Assembly (NCBI GenBank): GCA_004555725.1
Contig: SFHC01000018.1
Span: forward strand, 1 to 35,652
DNA length: 35,652 bases
Origin: [Eubacterium] saphenum
GTDB taxonomy: Bacteria > Bacillota > Clostridia > Peptostreptococcales > Anaerovoracaceae
Direction: 5' to 3'
Under the pieces are notes generated by a model. It saw only the letters and a program-made list of their open reading frames with translations, was not told the DNA's origin and did no database searches. Both the position numbers and the translations under genes were made by a program. Shown here in pieces: positions 15,556 through 23,769 of this stretch. Within the stretch, counting starts at the first letter, position 1; each line of letters begins with the position of its first letter.

Positions 15556-15584
15556 TTGACAGATAACCTTTGTCAAAATACAAT
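15556..15584 (+). promoter_or_regulatory. Promoter of the thiamine-precursor transport operon
   Basis: -35 TTGACA (15556-15561), 17-base spacer, -10 TACAAT (15579-15584), followed by the TPP aptamer about 20 bases later. Confidence 0.85.
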
Positions 15585-15603
15585 ATACACAAGTATGTGA
15601 AGA

Positions 15604-15684
15604 CCAGGGGAGCCGAAAGGCTGAGAGGCGGCGATGCCGCGACCCTTGAACTGATCTGGATCATGCCAGCGTAGTGAGTCATTG
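15604..15684 (+). promoter_or_regulatory. TPP riboswitch controlling thiamine-precursor uptake
   Basis: All THI-box parts are present in a compact form without extra arms: AGGGGAGCC (15606 on), GGCTGAGAGG (15619 on), GCGACCC (15640 on) and CTGATCTGGATCATGCCAGC followed by GTAG to 15674. A T-tailed hairpin lies downstream. Confidence 0.95.
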
Positions 15685-15717
15685 TCGAAATGCTTGTGAT
15701 TTAAGATGGAAACAATG

Positions 15718-15750
15718 CCCTGCCGGAGTGATCTGAGCAGGGTTTTCTGT
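15718..15750 (+). terminator. Attenuator terminator after the second TPP riboswitch
   Basis: Stem CCCTGC (15718-15723) / GCAGGG (15737-15742) followed by TTTTCTGTT. Its location between aptamer and first gene indicates TPP-dependent transcription termination. Confidence 0.8.
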
Positions 15751-15797
15751 TATGGTCTGTATCAGAAGATACAGGAAAAGAAATAGGAGGGACAGAT

Positions 15798-16100
15798 ATG
15801 CAGGCAAGTGTAGCTATTCAGGTGCTGCCGAACGTGGATTCGGATGAGGAAGTTGTCAGAATCGTGGACGAGGTGATTGCCTATATTAAAAGCACAGGGC
15901 TTCATTATTATGTCGGGCCGTATGAGACGGTCATCGAGGGCGATGATTACGATCAGCTCATGGATATCGTAAAGGAGTGCCAGCACGTGGCTATTAAGGC
16001 CGGCGCGCCAAAGGTTGCATCATACGTTAAAATTGAGTATAAGCCGGAAGGGGAAATATTGACCATTGATAAGAAAGTTTCCAAGTATCATCAAGAGTAA
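15798..16100 (+). CDS. MTH1187/YqgV-type thiamine-binding protein
   Basis: The 100-residue product belongs to the small ferredoxin-fold thiamine-binding family (MTH1187/YkoF type). Typical segments are ASVAIQVLP at the start, IVDEVIAYIKSTGL (near 22-35), YYVGPYETVIEGD (near 37-49) and VKIEYKP near the C-terminus. Members occur in operons for uptake of thiamine or its pyrimidine precursors and are thought to bind thiamine-like ligands in the cytoplasm. The ATG at 15798 follows AGGAGGGAC. First gene behind the riboswitch; its end overlaps the permease gene start by about 35 bases. Confidence 0.9.
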   Translation: MQASVAIQVLPNVDSDEEVVRIVDEVIAYIKSTGLHYYVGPYETVIEGDDYDQLMDIVKECQHVAIKAGAPKVASYVKIEYKPEGEILTIDKKVSKYHQE

Positions 16101-16866
16101 AGGACCGGCGGTCATCGCGATTCTGGCCATCATCGGGCTGTGGTGGACAGTCTGCGCGGCAGGTTGGGTCCCGCGGTATATGCTGCCGTCGCCGCCGGAT
16201 GTGGTTCAGGCGCTCATCAGTGACTGGAGTCTGCTGTGGGACAACGCGAAAGTGACGCTGCAGGAGGCGCTTTACGGACTTGGAATCGGCATTCTGATCG
16301 GTTTCGGATTTGCCGTGCTGATGGATATGTTTGACGCACTGTACCGCGCACTGTACCCGGTGATGGTCATTTCACAGACGATCCCGACCGTGGCAATCGC
16401 GCCGCTTCTGGTTCTCTGGTTCGGGTATGAGATGAAACCAAAGATCATTCTGGTGGTCATCGCGTCGTTCTTCCCGATTGCAGTCGGACTGCTGGACGGG
16501 TTCAAGTCAGCGGATCCGGATTCGATCAATCTTCTGCGTTCGATGGGTGCGGGAAAATGGAAGATCTTCCGCTATCTGAAGGCGCCGACAGCCCTGCCGA
16601 GCTTTTTCTCCGGCCTGAGGATCGCGACGGCCTATTCTGTGGTTACAGCGGTGATCAGTGAGTGGCTGGGCGGATTCAGCGGCCTGGGTGTATATATGAC
16701 GCGCGTAAAGAAGGCGTATGCGTTCGATAAGATGTTTGCGGTCATTATATTGATTTCGATTGTGTCACTGCTCCTGATGGCACTGGTGAGCATTCTGGAG
16801 CGAGTCTGTCTCCCGTATCGTCATCTCGACGAGTCGAAAGATGAGCAGACGCAGGCGGCAAAATAA
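16066..16866 (+). CDS. thiX: ThiX-type ABC permease for a thiamine pyrimidine precursor
   Basis: Membrane component of the ThiXYZ importer. The 266-residue protein has about six helices and the ABC-permease EAA loop, LLRSMGAGKWKIFRYLKAP, at about residues 150-170 before SFFSGLRIATAYSV; the closest families are SsuC/TauC-like permeases. The start is uncertain: the TTG at 16066 (ribosome site GGAAGGGG, 12 bases upstream) gives a typical N-terminal helix, and no in-frame ATG fits better. It overlaps the preceding gene by 35 bases, suggesting translational coupling, and thiY follows after 20 bases. Confidence 0.88.
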   Translation: MIRKFPSIIKSKGPAVIAILAIIGLWWTVCAAGWVPRYMLPSPPDVVQALISDWSLLWDNAKVTLQEALYGLGIGILIGFGFAVLMDMFDALYRALYPVMVISQTIPTVAIAPLLVLWFGYEMKPKIILVVIASFFPIAVGLLDGFKSADPDSINLLRSMGAGKWKIFRYLKAPTALPSFFSGLRIATAYSVVTAVISEWLGGFSGLGVYMTRVKKAYAFDKMFAVIILISIVSLLLMALVSILERVCLPYRHLDESKDEQTQAAK

Positions 16867-16886
16867 ATCTGAGCAAGGAGTAAATC

Positions 16887-17915
16887 ATGAAAAAGAATAC
16901 GATAGTAAAAAGGATTCTGGCCGGGGTTTTGGCTGGCGCTATGGTGTTCAGCCTGACGGCCTGCGGAAATTCCGCAAAGAAAAAGTCGGATTCCTCCAGT
17001 TTGAAGCAGATTACAGTCTGCCTGGACTGGACGCCGAATACGAATCATACAGGCTTGTACACAGCGATTGACAAAGGCTATTTCAAGAAACAGGGGCTGA
17101 AAGTCAAAGTCGTGCAGCCTTCTGACGACGGCGCGGCACAGATCGTCGGCAGCGGCAAGGCGCAGTTCGGTGTGGACGCGCAGGATACCATGGCGAGCGG
17201 ACTGGTCGGAAAGAACCGTGTGCCGATCACTGCGGTTGCAGCCATTCTGCAGCATAACACGTCCGGAATCATTTCCAGAAAAGAAGATGGAATCACCAGC
17301 CCGAAGGGCATGATGAATCACAAATACGCAACTTGGGATCTCCCGATTGAGAAGGCCATGCTGAAAACTCTGGTTGAGCAGGAAGGCGGAGATTTCTCCA
17401 AGGTAAAGCTGATTCCTTCTACTGTTACGGATGAGGCTTCTGCGCTGAAGAAAAAATCGGTTGACTGCATCTGGGTATTTAACGGATGGGCGACGATTGC
17501 CTGCAGACAGGCCGGCCTGAAGGTTAATTTCTGGTATTTCAAGGATCTGAACAAGACCTTTGACTACTACACACCAGTCTATATCGCCAACACCGATTAT
17601 CTGAAGAAGAATCCAAAACAGGCGAAGGCATTCATGAAGGCCCTGTCTGAAGGATACAGCTATGCGGCAAAACACCCGAAGGAGTCCGCAGATATCCTCC
17701 TGAAGCATAACAAGGAGCTGCGCAGCAACAAGAAACTGGTTTACGCGAGCCAGAAGTATCTGTCTAAGCAGTACATTGCAGACGCCAAGCAGTGGGGATA
17801 TATCGACCCTGCACGCTGGAACCGCTTCTACAGCTGGCTGAACCAGAATAAACTGACCAAGCAGGCGCTGAAGAAGAATCAGGGCTTCACGGACGCTTAT
17901 CTTCCGGCAAAATAA
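16887..17915 (+). CDS. thiY: ThiY, NMT1/THI5-like substrate-binding lipoprotein
   Basis: ThiY captures formylaminopyrimidine-type (HMP-related) precursors of thiamine outside the cell. The 342-residue protein has a lipoprotein signal with lipobox LTAC (Cys26), a charged Lys/Ser linker, then the NMT1/THI5-like fold beginning ITVCLDWTPNTNHTGLYTA, whose WTPN..H.G.Y pattern marks this group; later segments are GVDAQDTMASG and VFNGWATIACRQAG. It lacks the CCCFC iron site of the eukaryotic THI5 enzymes, consistent with a binding protein. The ATG at 16887 follows CAAGGAG. Substrate identity is inferred from family and riboswitch control. Confidence 0.92.
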   Translation: MKKNTIVKRILAGVLAGAMVFSLTACGNSAKKKSDSSSLKQITVCLDWTPNTNHTGLYTAIDKGYFKKQGLKVKVVQPSDDGAAQIVGSGKAQFGVDAQDTMASGLVGKNRVPITAVAAILQHNTSGIISRKEDGITSPKGMMNHKYATWDLPIEKAMLKTLVEQEGGDFSKVKLIPSTVTDEASALKKKSVDCIWVFNGWATIACRQAGLKVNFWYFKDLNKTFDYYTPVYIANTDYLKKNPKQAKAFMKALSEGYSYAAKHPKESADILLKHNKELRSNKKLVYASQKYLSKQYIADAKQWGYIDPARWNRFYSWLNQNKLTKQALKKNQGFTDAYLPAK

Positions 17916-17946
17916 AGCTGGCAGGGGATAACAGTAAAGGATATTC

Positions 17947-18714
17947 ATGAGTAAATTACAGGTAGAAAATGTTAATGTGTCGTTTGGGCAGAATCAGGTT
18001 CTGAAAGACATTTCCATTCATCTGGAGCAGGGGGAGCTGGTCAGCCTGCTTGGTGTGAGCGGAAGCGGAAAAACGACGCTGTTTAATGTCATTTCCGGGC
18101 TTCTGAAGCCGCAGCAGGGCAGAGTTCTGCTGAATGGCGGAGATATCACTGGGAAACCGGGGCAGATCAGCTATATGCTGCAGAAGGATCTTCTGCTTCC
18201 GTATCGGACCATTCAGGATAATGTTGCGCTTCCGCTGCTGTTTCAAGGCATGCGTAAAAAGGAAGCGCGCCGGAAAGCGGCTGCGATGTTTGATGAATTT
18301 GGGCTTGCCGGGACGGAGCGCAAGTATCCGTCTCAGCTGTCCGGCGGCATGCGGCAGAGAGCAGCTCTTCTCAGAACGTATATGTTTTCGCAGGATGTCG
18401 CGCTTTTGGATGAGCCGTTTTCCGCGCTGGACACATTGACCAAAACACAGATCCATCATTGGTATCTGCAGGTTATGGAGAAGATTCACCTGTCGACACT
18501 GTTTATTACACACGATATTGATGAAGCTATTCTTCTGTCTGACCGCATTTATATTCTGACTGGAAAACCCGGTGAGATTCTTGATGAGATCATCGTCAGA
18601 GAGCCGAAACCGCGGGAAAATAATTTCTCACTGAGTGATGCATTTCTGGAGTATAAGCGGACGATCATCCGCAGACTGGAAGAGTCCGGAGTATCCGGAG
18701 TGTCGCTTGGATAA
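17947..18714 (+). CDS. thiZ: ThiZ, ATPase of the thiamine-precursor transporter
   Basis: ABC ATPase energising ThiX/ThiY. The 255-residue protein has Walker A GVSGSGKTT (36-44), Q-loop MLQKD (77-81), signature LSGGMRQR (131-138), Walker B ALLDEPF (152-158) and the switch histidine in ITHDIDEA. It is of the SsuB/TauB nitrate-sulfonate subtype that pairs with NMT1-like binding proteins. Last gene of the riboswitch operon, followed by a strong terminator. The ribosome site is AAAGGA about 8 bases before the ATG. Confidence 0.93.
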   Translation: MSKLQVENVNVSFGQNQVLKDISIHLEQGELVSLLGVSGSGKTTLFNVISGLLKPQQGRVLLNGGDITGKPGQISYMLQKDLLLPYRTIQDNVALPLLFQGMRKKEARRKAAAMFDEFGLAGTERKYPSQLSGGMRQRAALLRTYMFSQDVALLDEPFSALDTLTKTQIHHWYLQVMEKIHLSTLFITHDIDEAILLSDRIYILTGKPGEILDEIIVREPKPRENNFSLSDAFLEYKRTIIRRLEESGVSGVSLG

Positions 18715-18736
18715 ATTATTTTAGAACGGGAAAAAA

Positions 18737-18785
18737 CGGGCGGCTGTCATGAGTGATGTCATGGCAGCCGCCCGGAAATGTTTTT
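18737..18785 (+). terminator. Terminator of the thiXYZ operon
   Basis: A long stem CGGGCGGCTG (18737-18746) / CAGCCGCCCG (18765-18774) with an additional CATG/CATG inner pairing, followed by GAAATGTTTTT. It also faces the convergent beta-helix gene. Confidence 0.88.
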
Positions 18786-18944
18786 GCGTCCTATCGTTCG
18801 TGCAATAGCTCAATTCTGCTTGTATATGACACTGGGTTATTGGCCTTCTCCGGAAATTCAGGCACCTCCGTTTCTTTTATGTGAGCAATGTTTACATACA
18901 ACTTTCAATTTCTTGAATATCAGCAACTTTAGCTTGCGATTGCA

Positions 18945-20120
18945 CTAATTCCATTGATAAAGTTTATTGCTGCTGATGTTCAGGGCTTTTACACTGCCGT
19001 TTCCGGACTGAATTGCCTGGTTGATTCCTGTACGGCAGTAGATCGTATTGTTATCAATATTTATGGTGCCGAGCGGTGTGATGCATGTCTTTCCGGACCC
19101 GTAATACCCCTTCATAAAGATACCATTTCTATTTCCGAAGATGGTATTTCCGGAAATCGTCATCGTAGAATCAGGCATTTCTGCTGACTGTCCAAAGCAC
19201 TGAATATAAACTCCTACTGTATGTGAAGCATTGCCAGCTTGATCCGTGCAGTCGCTCTCGATAATATTATTCTTGATTTCTCCGTTGATGACATTGAACA
19301 GAGCTAAACCCTCTGCATTTTTACTAGTGATTTTATTGCCGACAATAACGATGTTTTTGAAAAATTTTGAGTTGAATCGTCCGCCCTCAGTATCAATATG
19401 GCTGGTTCCAGTCGCCTGAGCTCCGGAGATTGTGTTATTGTACAGATAGATGTTCTGGCATGTCTGACCTTGAGCATATTTTGCGCCAAAAGCCGCAATC
19501 CTCGGTGCCGTACGTTTTGTTGCAAGATCAATCTGTACCTGTTTTTCTCTGCAGCCTGCAGGGTTCGTTCCGGAGGCATAAATATTGCAGTTCTTCACTG
19601 TCACATTATTGCAGGCAATAATTTCCATGGCATGTCCCGTATAATTGGCTGTGCAGGTAATGCCATCCAGCAAAACATTTTTTGCAAAAGCGAGGACAAA
19701 TAAGCTTTTCGAAGTTCCCTTATTATTTGTCGTTCCCCAGTTTCCGCCGATGACTTTCAGATTTGTGACTTTTTTTCGCGGATCTGCAAAAATTGCATTA
19801 GCTCTGTCCTTGACACGGATTTTTGCACCATTTGCAATAATGGTTTTATTACTTCCAACGTTGATATCGCCATTGACAAATATATTGGAGCCTTTGGGAA
19901 TTATGACTGTTCGCTTCGCTGTTCCACTCAGCAATTTATTAAGCTTTTTATAATTCTGATTGCCGTTTTTAGAAGGTTTGAAAACAACTGTGCTTTTACT
20001 CGACGTCCTTCGTGCTCCTCTAGTTTTTGCCATTGCAGTCTGTGGAAAAGCAAATGACATCCCGCAGCATATCGTTACGGTAAGCAAAACAGCTAAAATT
20101 TTAATTTTACTCTTTCTCAT
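18945..20120 (-). CDS. Secreted right-handed parallel beta-helix protein
   Basis: The 391-residue protein has a Sec signal peptide (basic MRKSKIK, hydrophobic core, likely cleavage after AMA near residue 31). From about residue 80 it consists of repeated turns rich in Asn and Ile/Val, such as NVTVKNCNIYAS, NIYLYNNTISG, NIVIVGNKITS and TMTISGNTIFGN, the pattern of pectate-lyase-like beta-helices. Such proteins are often polysaccharide lyases, hydrolases or epimerases, or surface adhesins. I see no certain catalytic motif; GTSHIDTEGGRF near 240 is a candidate active-site turn. There is no sortase or cell-wall anchor. The ATG at 20120 has a GAGG-type ribosome site. The gene looks more AT-rich than its neighbours and stands alone after the teichoic operon, separated by a hairpin. 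Confidence 0.85.
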   Translation of the reverse strand: MRKSKIKILAVLLTVTICCGMSFAFPQTAMAKTRGARRTSSKSTVVFKPSKNGNQNYKKLNKLLSGTAKRTVIIPKGSNIFVNGDINVGSNKTIIANGAKIRVKDRANAIFADPRKKVTNLKVIGGNWGTTNNKGTSKSLFVLAFAKNVLLDGITCTANYTGHAMEIIACNNVTVKNCNIYASGTNPAGCREKQVQIDLATKRTAPRIAAFGAKYAQGQTCQNIYLYNNTISGAQATGTSHIDTEGGRFNSKFFKNIVIVGNKITSKNAEGLALFNVINGEIKNNIIESDCTDQAGNASHTVGVYIQCFGQSAEMPDSTMTISGNTIFGNRNGIFMKGYYGSGKTCITPLGTINIDNNTIYCRTGINQAIQSGNGSVKALNISSNKLYQWN

Positions 20121-20331
20121 TAGCGCATACCTCTTTTCATGAATTTTTTATATATACATTATACGCTTTACACTTATAAAAGCAATGAGAATCCCTCTTT
20201 TCCATTCACCCGCTATGCATACCTTTATTTACAGCACAGTCAATGCCTGCCATGGCCAATGTTTACGATTTCAGAATTTCACTTCATGTGTCTCCGGATT
20301 GAAGAAAAGGTTATAACTGTAATATCAAGAT
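20121..20331. other. AT-rich intergenic region upstream of the beta-helix gene
   Basis: No credible gene is present; a 64-codon plus-strand frame here has no ribosome site and no recognisable features. The region must hold the leftward promoter of the beta-helix gene, but I cannot choose one with confidence. Confidence 0.5.
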
Positions 20332-20397
20332 AAGAAGGGGGCCGCTGTACGCTGCGACACAATGGTCGGCCGTGCAGCAGCCCCCTTCTTTATTTTT
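20332..20397. terminator. Strong hairpin at the end of the teichoic-acid operon
   Basis: AAGAAGGGGG (20332-20341) pairs with CCCCCTTCTT (20381-20390), with further inner pairing GCTGTAC/GTGCAGC. The longer T-run is on the plus strand (TATTTTTACT); on the minus strand, the direction of the operon, the T-run is weaker, so it probably works in both directions. Confidence 0.75.
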
Positions 20398-20439
20398 ACT
20401 CAAGGATATTATTTCTTATGATCCAGAAGAATCCGAGAT

Positions 20440-21222
20440 TTACTTGCCTTCTGGCTTTTTCTTGAAACGGCTGAGAATGGAACTGGATCTCTTGGTCAGT
20501 CCCAGTCCGAAGGCCTGTTCATTCTCGTTATACTGCAGCAGGGCGCGGAAAATGTAGACATCTTCTGGAGTGGTTACCTTTATGTTTCCGCGGTTTCCTT
20601 CAACCATGTGAACCGGAATGCCGAGCGTTGTGCAGATAGTGCACGCATCGACCATATCTGTATAGCCTTCCGGGCGTTTTCTGATCTGATCGTGCGCGGT
20701 GATGATGTCCTTTAGGTGGAACGTCTGCGGTGCCTGCGCAGAAAATGTCTCGCGGCGGTACGGAACCGAATCTACATGCTCTCCGTTCTTGCTGAGCAGG
20801 ATGGTTTCATAGCATGCCGTTGTGGTGATTGCGTTTCCTTTTTCTTCTGCCGTTTCAATGTTCTTCGTGATGACATCGTGGTCGACGCACGGGCGAACGC
20901 CGTCATGAAGCAGTACGATGCTGTCCGGGTCATTTTCGCTGAGACCTTTCTGCAGACAGTTGTAAATGGAATCCTGGGCGGTCGCGCCTCCTGGGATAAC
21001 TGCGGCAACCTTAGTCAGCCGGTACTGGTCAACTAGTTCCTCTACATACGGGATATAGTCTTCCAATGTGGAGATATAAATCTTATCGATTAACTCGTGC
21101 CACTGGAATAATTCTACTGTATGCACCAAGATTGGCTTTCCATTAATTTCCAGAAACTGTTTTGGAATTCCTGCGCCCATGCGGACGCCGCTTCCTCCGG
21201 CAAAAATCATTGCTATATTCAT
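20440..21222 (-). CDS. IspD/TarI-family cytidylyltransferase (second copy)
   Basis: This family transfers CMP from CTP to methylerythritol phosphate (IspD) or to ribitol/alditol phosphate (TarI). The 260-residue protein shows the CTP-binding start AGGSGVRMG (8-16), IPKQFLEINGKPILVHTVE (19-37), LLHDGVRPCV (about 103-112) and NIKVTTPEDV near the C-terminus. AGG.G.RMG..IPKQFL and HT.E.F favour TarI over IspD. A basic tail after residue 230 ends RFKKKPEGK. It is the last gene of the leftward operon, 34 bases after the large polymerase gene, and the second such enzyme in the operon. The product is presumably a CDP-alditol for teichoic acid; a true IspD role cannot be ruled out. Confidence 0.85.
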   Translation of the reverse strand: MNIAMIFAGGSGVRMGAGIPKQFLEINGKPILVHTVELFQWHELIDKIYISTLEDYIPYVEELVDQYRLTKVAAVIPGGATAQDSIYNCLQKGLSENDPDSIVLLHDGVRPCVDHDVITKNIETAEEKGNAITTTACYETILLSKNGEHVDSVPYRRETFSAQAPQTFHLKDIITAHDQIRKRPEGYTDMVDACTICTTLGIPVHMVEGNRGNIKVTTPEDVYIFRALLQYNENEQAFGLGLTKRSSSILSRFKKKPEGK

Positions 21223-21256
21223 GGTATTACCTCCATACTATTGTTTACTGATGTTG

Positions 21257-23050
21257 TTATCTAAAATCGAGTGAGGAAAAATCTAGCTGCAGTAGTTTCT
21301 TATTCTCTTCTGTAATTGCGTCAATTCTGCGCTCATATTCTTCAGGAATATGGCCTAGCAAAAACCAGTCAATAACACGATCAGAAGCATTAGTGTCGAT
21401 ATTATCGAAATGCAGTTTTATATATTTTCCTACCTTCTCGTAATCATAATCCTTCTTTTCCATTGCGTCCATAAGTTCATCGAAAGTATGGCAGACTTTT
21501 CCAGGAGCGGATTCCTCATATGGACGGTGGAATCCTCTGGAATAGGAATACTGAATCTCATCGAAGGCAAAGAACAGCATCGGCTTCCGCATCAGAGAAT
21601 ACTCAAAAATGCCGGAAGAGTAGTCTGTGATCATCAAATCCGTAACATAGAACAAATCATTGATGTTCGGATACTTATTGACATCGATCATTTTATCTCT
21701 GTATGCTTTCGGAATCGGGACCGGCTGTGCAACCCACGGATGCATTTTAAACAGAATAACATATTCATCTGCGCAGAACTTGTACATCCGGTCAAAATCG
21801 ATCATTTCGTACGGATAATGCGCATCACTTCTGTTCTTGCCGCGGTAAGTCGGTGCAAACAGGATGACTTTCCTATCTTTTATCTGTGGAAAAATTTCAT
21901 ATAAGTTCTTTTCCGTTATATTCCTGTATTCTGGATTCAGATACTCATCCATCCTCGGCATTCCGGTCGGCAGGAGCTGCTCCGGGTTTATTCCGAACAC
22001 TTCTGAATAAAAGTGCGCGATCCGGACGCTGCTTGTAATCCCATAGTCGTACTGCCGATGTCCACTCATTGGTCCTGGGCATCCTTTATGTCCCCAGCGG
22101 CTGTATCCAGAGGATTTAAAACCGGCTCCGGCATGCCAGAGTTGAATCAGTCTGGTCCGTCGACTCAGGATCAGCCAGTCCAGGAACGGACAGTGATCAT
22201 CGATAAAGATGATGTCTGCCTGAGCGACTTTATTGATCAGAGTGTACCAGCTTTTATAGTTATAATGTTTATTAACTGCGGAACGTGCGGAGGTTAGAAT
22301 CGTGTAATTCTTATCTAATCCCCGCTGTTTCATGCGGTTCATGACACTCGTCAAGTTTGAACCAAGCTGTTCACTCTGTTCGGACATAAATAAAACCGTT
22401 CTCGGTGTCCCAGTATAGGAACGATCAAATTTTCCGGCTTTTTTCGTATAATATTTCCGAATCCATTTTTTTACCTTTGACTTAGGAAACAAAGAGTGCG
22501 AAGCAGAGGCCTTTTTTGGGGACAGTGGACGACTGTAGTCTGCAATTTTGGATTTCCGGGTGTTAAGCGCACGGAATTCAAGCCTCAGGCCGTATTCTTC
22601 ATCAGCAATGGAAAAGTCTATAATATAGGAGCAATTTTTTTTGCTGTAGAGGAACTCCCTTGATTTATCAGGGAGAAACGGTGCCAGATCTGGACTGACC
22701 TCTGCTATTGCCAGAATCTGTTCTCCTGTGCACACGGCAATACGGTAAGTTGCAGATGGAAGGCATTTACAGTATCCCGGATTGGTGATATTTAAGGTAA
22801 GCTCATATACTTCATCTTCATGGAAAAGAACCTTAAATTTTGCATTTGTCCGGTAAAAGTCCGTTAGGGCGTAGAATTCCAGAGGTGCAGTACGATTATA
22901 CGATGGACTTTTTTTGATTTTGCAAATAAGATGCATGTTAATACGTTCCCAGCGAATATTTGTAATTTCAGCAGAAATCAATTGTTCAGGAATCTGATTC
23001 TGCATACAGATTGCCGGAAATGTATTTAATTGTGAATCTTGATCACTCAT
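21257..23050 (-). CDS. CDP-glycerol/CDP-ribitol:poly(alditol phosphate) transferase, TagF/TarL-like
   Basis: Peripheral membrane enzymes of this family build the alditol-phosphate chain of teichoic acid on a lipid carrier. The 597-residue protein has a C-terminal transferase domain (about 215-575) with LIQLWHAGAGFKSSG (301-315, His306 as catalytic histidine), ILFAPTYRGKN (about 396-406), ILFKMHPW and LMITDYSSGIFEYSL, the alditol-nucleotide site. The first 200 residues form an extra domain of mainly beta-type sequence that I cannot assign; it may be a membrane or acceptor-binding module. The ATG at 23050 lies 1 base after the preceding gene, so translation is coupled. Whether it transfers glycerol or another alditol phosphate is not decided by sequence, but tarJ and tarI nearby favour ribitol. 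Confidence 0.88.
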   Translation of the reverse strand: MSDQDSQLNTFPAICMQNQIPEQLISAEITNIRWERINMHLICKIKKSPSYNRTAPLEFYALTDFYRTNAKFKVLFHEDEVYELTLNITNPGYCKCLPSATYRIAVCTGEQILAIAEVSPDLAPFLPDKSREFLYSKKNCSYIIDFSIADEEYGLRLEFRALNTRKSKIADYSRPLSPKKASASHSLFPKSKVKKWIRKYYTKKAGKFDRSYTGTPRTVLFMSEQSEQLGSNLTSVMNRMKQRGLDKNYTILTSARSAVNKHYNYKSWYTLINKVAQADIIFIDDHCPFLDWLILSRRTRLIQLWHAGAGFKSSGYSRWGHKGCPGPMSGHRQYDYGITSSVRIAHFYSEVFGINPEQLLPTGMPRMDEYLNPEYRNITEKNLYEIFPQIKDRKVILFAPTYRGKNRSDAHYPYEMIDFDRMYKFCADEYVILFKMHPWVAQPVPIPKAYRDKMIDVNKYPNINDLFYVTDLMITDYSSGIFEYSLMRKPMLFFAFDEIQYSYSRGFHRPYEESAPGKVCHTFDELMDAMEKKDYDYEKVGKYIKLHFDNIDTNASDRVIDWFLLGHIPEEYERRIDAITEENKKLLQLDFSSLDFR

Positions 23051-23051
23051 T

Positions 23052-23768
23052 TTAATGTCCTATTTCTTTCTGTATCAGTCCCTCGGCAATCAGCATGTCG
23101 CTGTCGCTGGTCAGTTTGATGTTCACCGGATCTCCCGGGATCGTGTGAATCGGAATTCCGTCCAGCAGGCAGATCTGCGCCGTTCCCGTGATGACGCGGC
23201 GCTGCTGTGGAGTCAGTTCTTTCAATGACTTTGCCAGTATAGAAAGACGGAAACTGTCCGGGGCCTGTCCGTTGAACAGTTTGCTTCGATCCGGCATAGA
23301 ATCGACCCGTGTGCCGTTTTCGATCCACAGCATGGTGTCGGTCGCCGGGATTGCTGCGACGACGGCAGGGTGCCGGTCCAGAGCGCGCAGGCTGTCCTGG
23401 ATGATCTGGTCCGTAATGAACGGGCGAACTGCATCGTGGATTAAGATCTTATCATCCGGATCGACTGTGTGTGCATCATAGATGGCGTCTACTACATTTT
23501 CAATAGAATCCAGCCGTTCCTTTCCGCCGGAGACAATCGTCATCGAATTTGCGTCGATTTCCCATCTGTCGATCAGATCCCGGAGATAGTCTTTCCATTC
23601 CGGATGAATTGCAACATACAGGTGATCAAACGCCTGCGAGCGAATGATCTTCTGTATGGTCCATATGATGATTGGACGGTCGCCCAGCGTCAGAAACTGT
23701 TTGGGGATCGTTGCGGAGTGCATCCGGTTGCCGACTCCGCCGGCCAGAATTGCTGCGTATGTTGTCAT
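23052..23768 (-). CDS. tarI: TarI-type D-ribitol-5-phosphate cytidylyltransferase (IspD family)
   Basis: TarI activates ribitol 5-phosphate with CTP to CDP-ribitol. The 238-residue protein starts MTTYAAILAGGVGNRM and carries IPKQFLTLGDRPIIIWT, LIHDAVRPFI, and NIKLTSDSDM near the C-terminus, all family signatures. The ATG at 23768 is chosen because GGAGGATAG lies just before it; the TTG four codons upstream is part of that ribosome site. It begins 1 base after the transferase gene and is followed after 1 base by the large polymerase, so it is placed to feed it. It differs clearly from the second family member at 20440, so the two may activate different alditol phosphates. Confidence 0.85.
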   Translation of the reverse strand: MTTYAAILAGGVGNRMHSATIPKQFLTLGDRPIIIWTIQKIIRSQAFDHLYVAIHPEWKDYLRDLIDRWEIDANSMTIVSGGKERLDSIENVVDAIYDAHTVDPDDKILIHDAVRPFITDQIIQDSLRALDRHPAVVAAIPATDTMLWIENGTRVDSMPDRSKLFNGQAPDSFRLSILAKSLKELTPQQRRVITGTAQICLLDGIPIHTIPGDPVNIKLTSDSDMLIAEGLIQKEIGH

Positions 23769-23769
23769 T

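Noticed and set aside
20139..20333. 64-codon plus-strand frame before the beta-helix gene
   Set aside because: No ribosome site, low-complexity AT-rich composition and no recognisable features.
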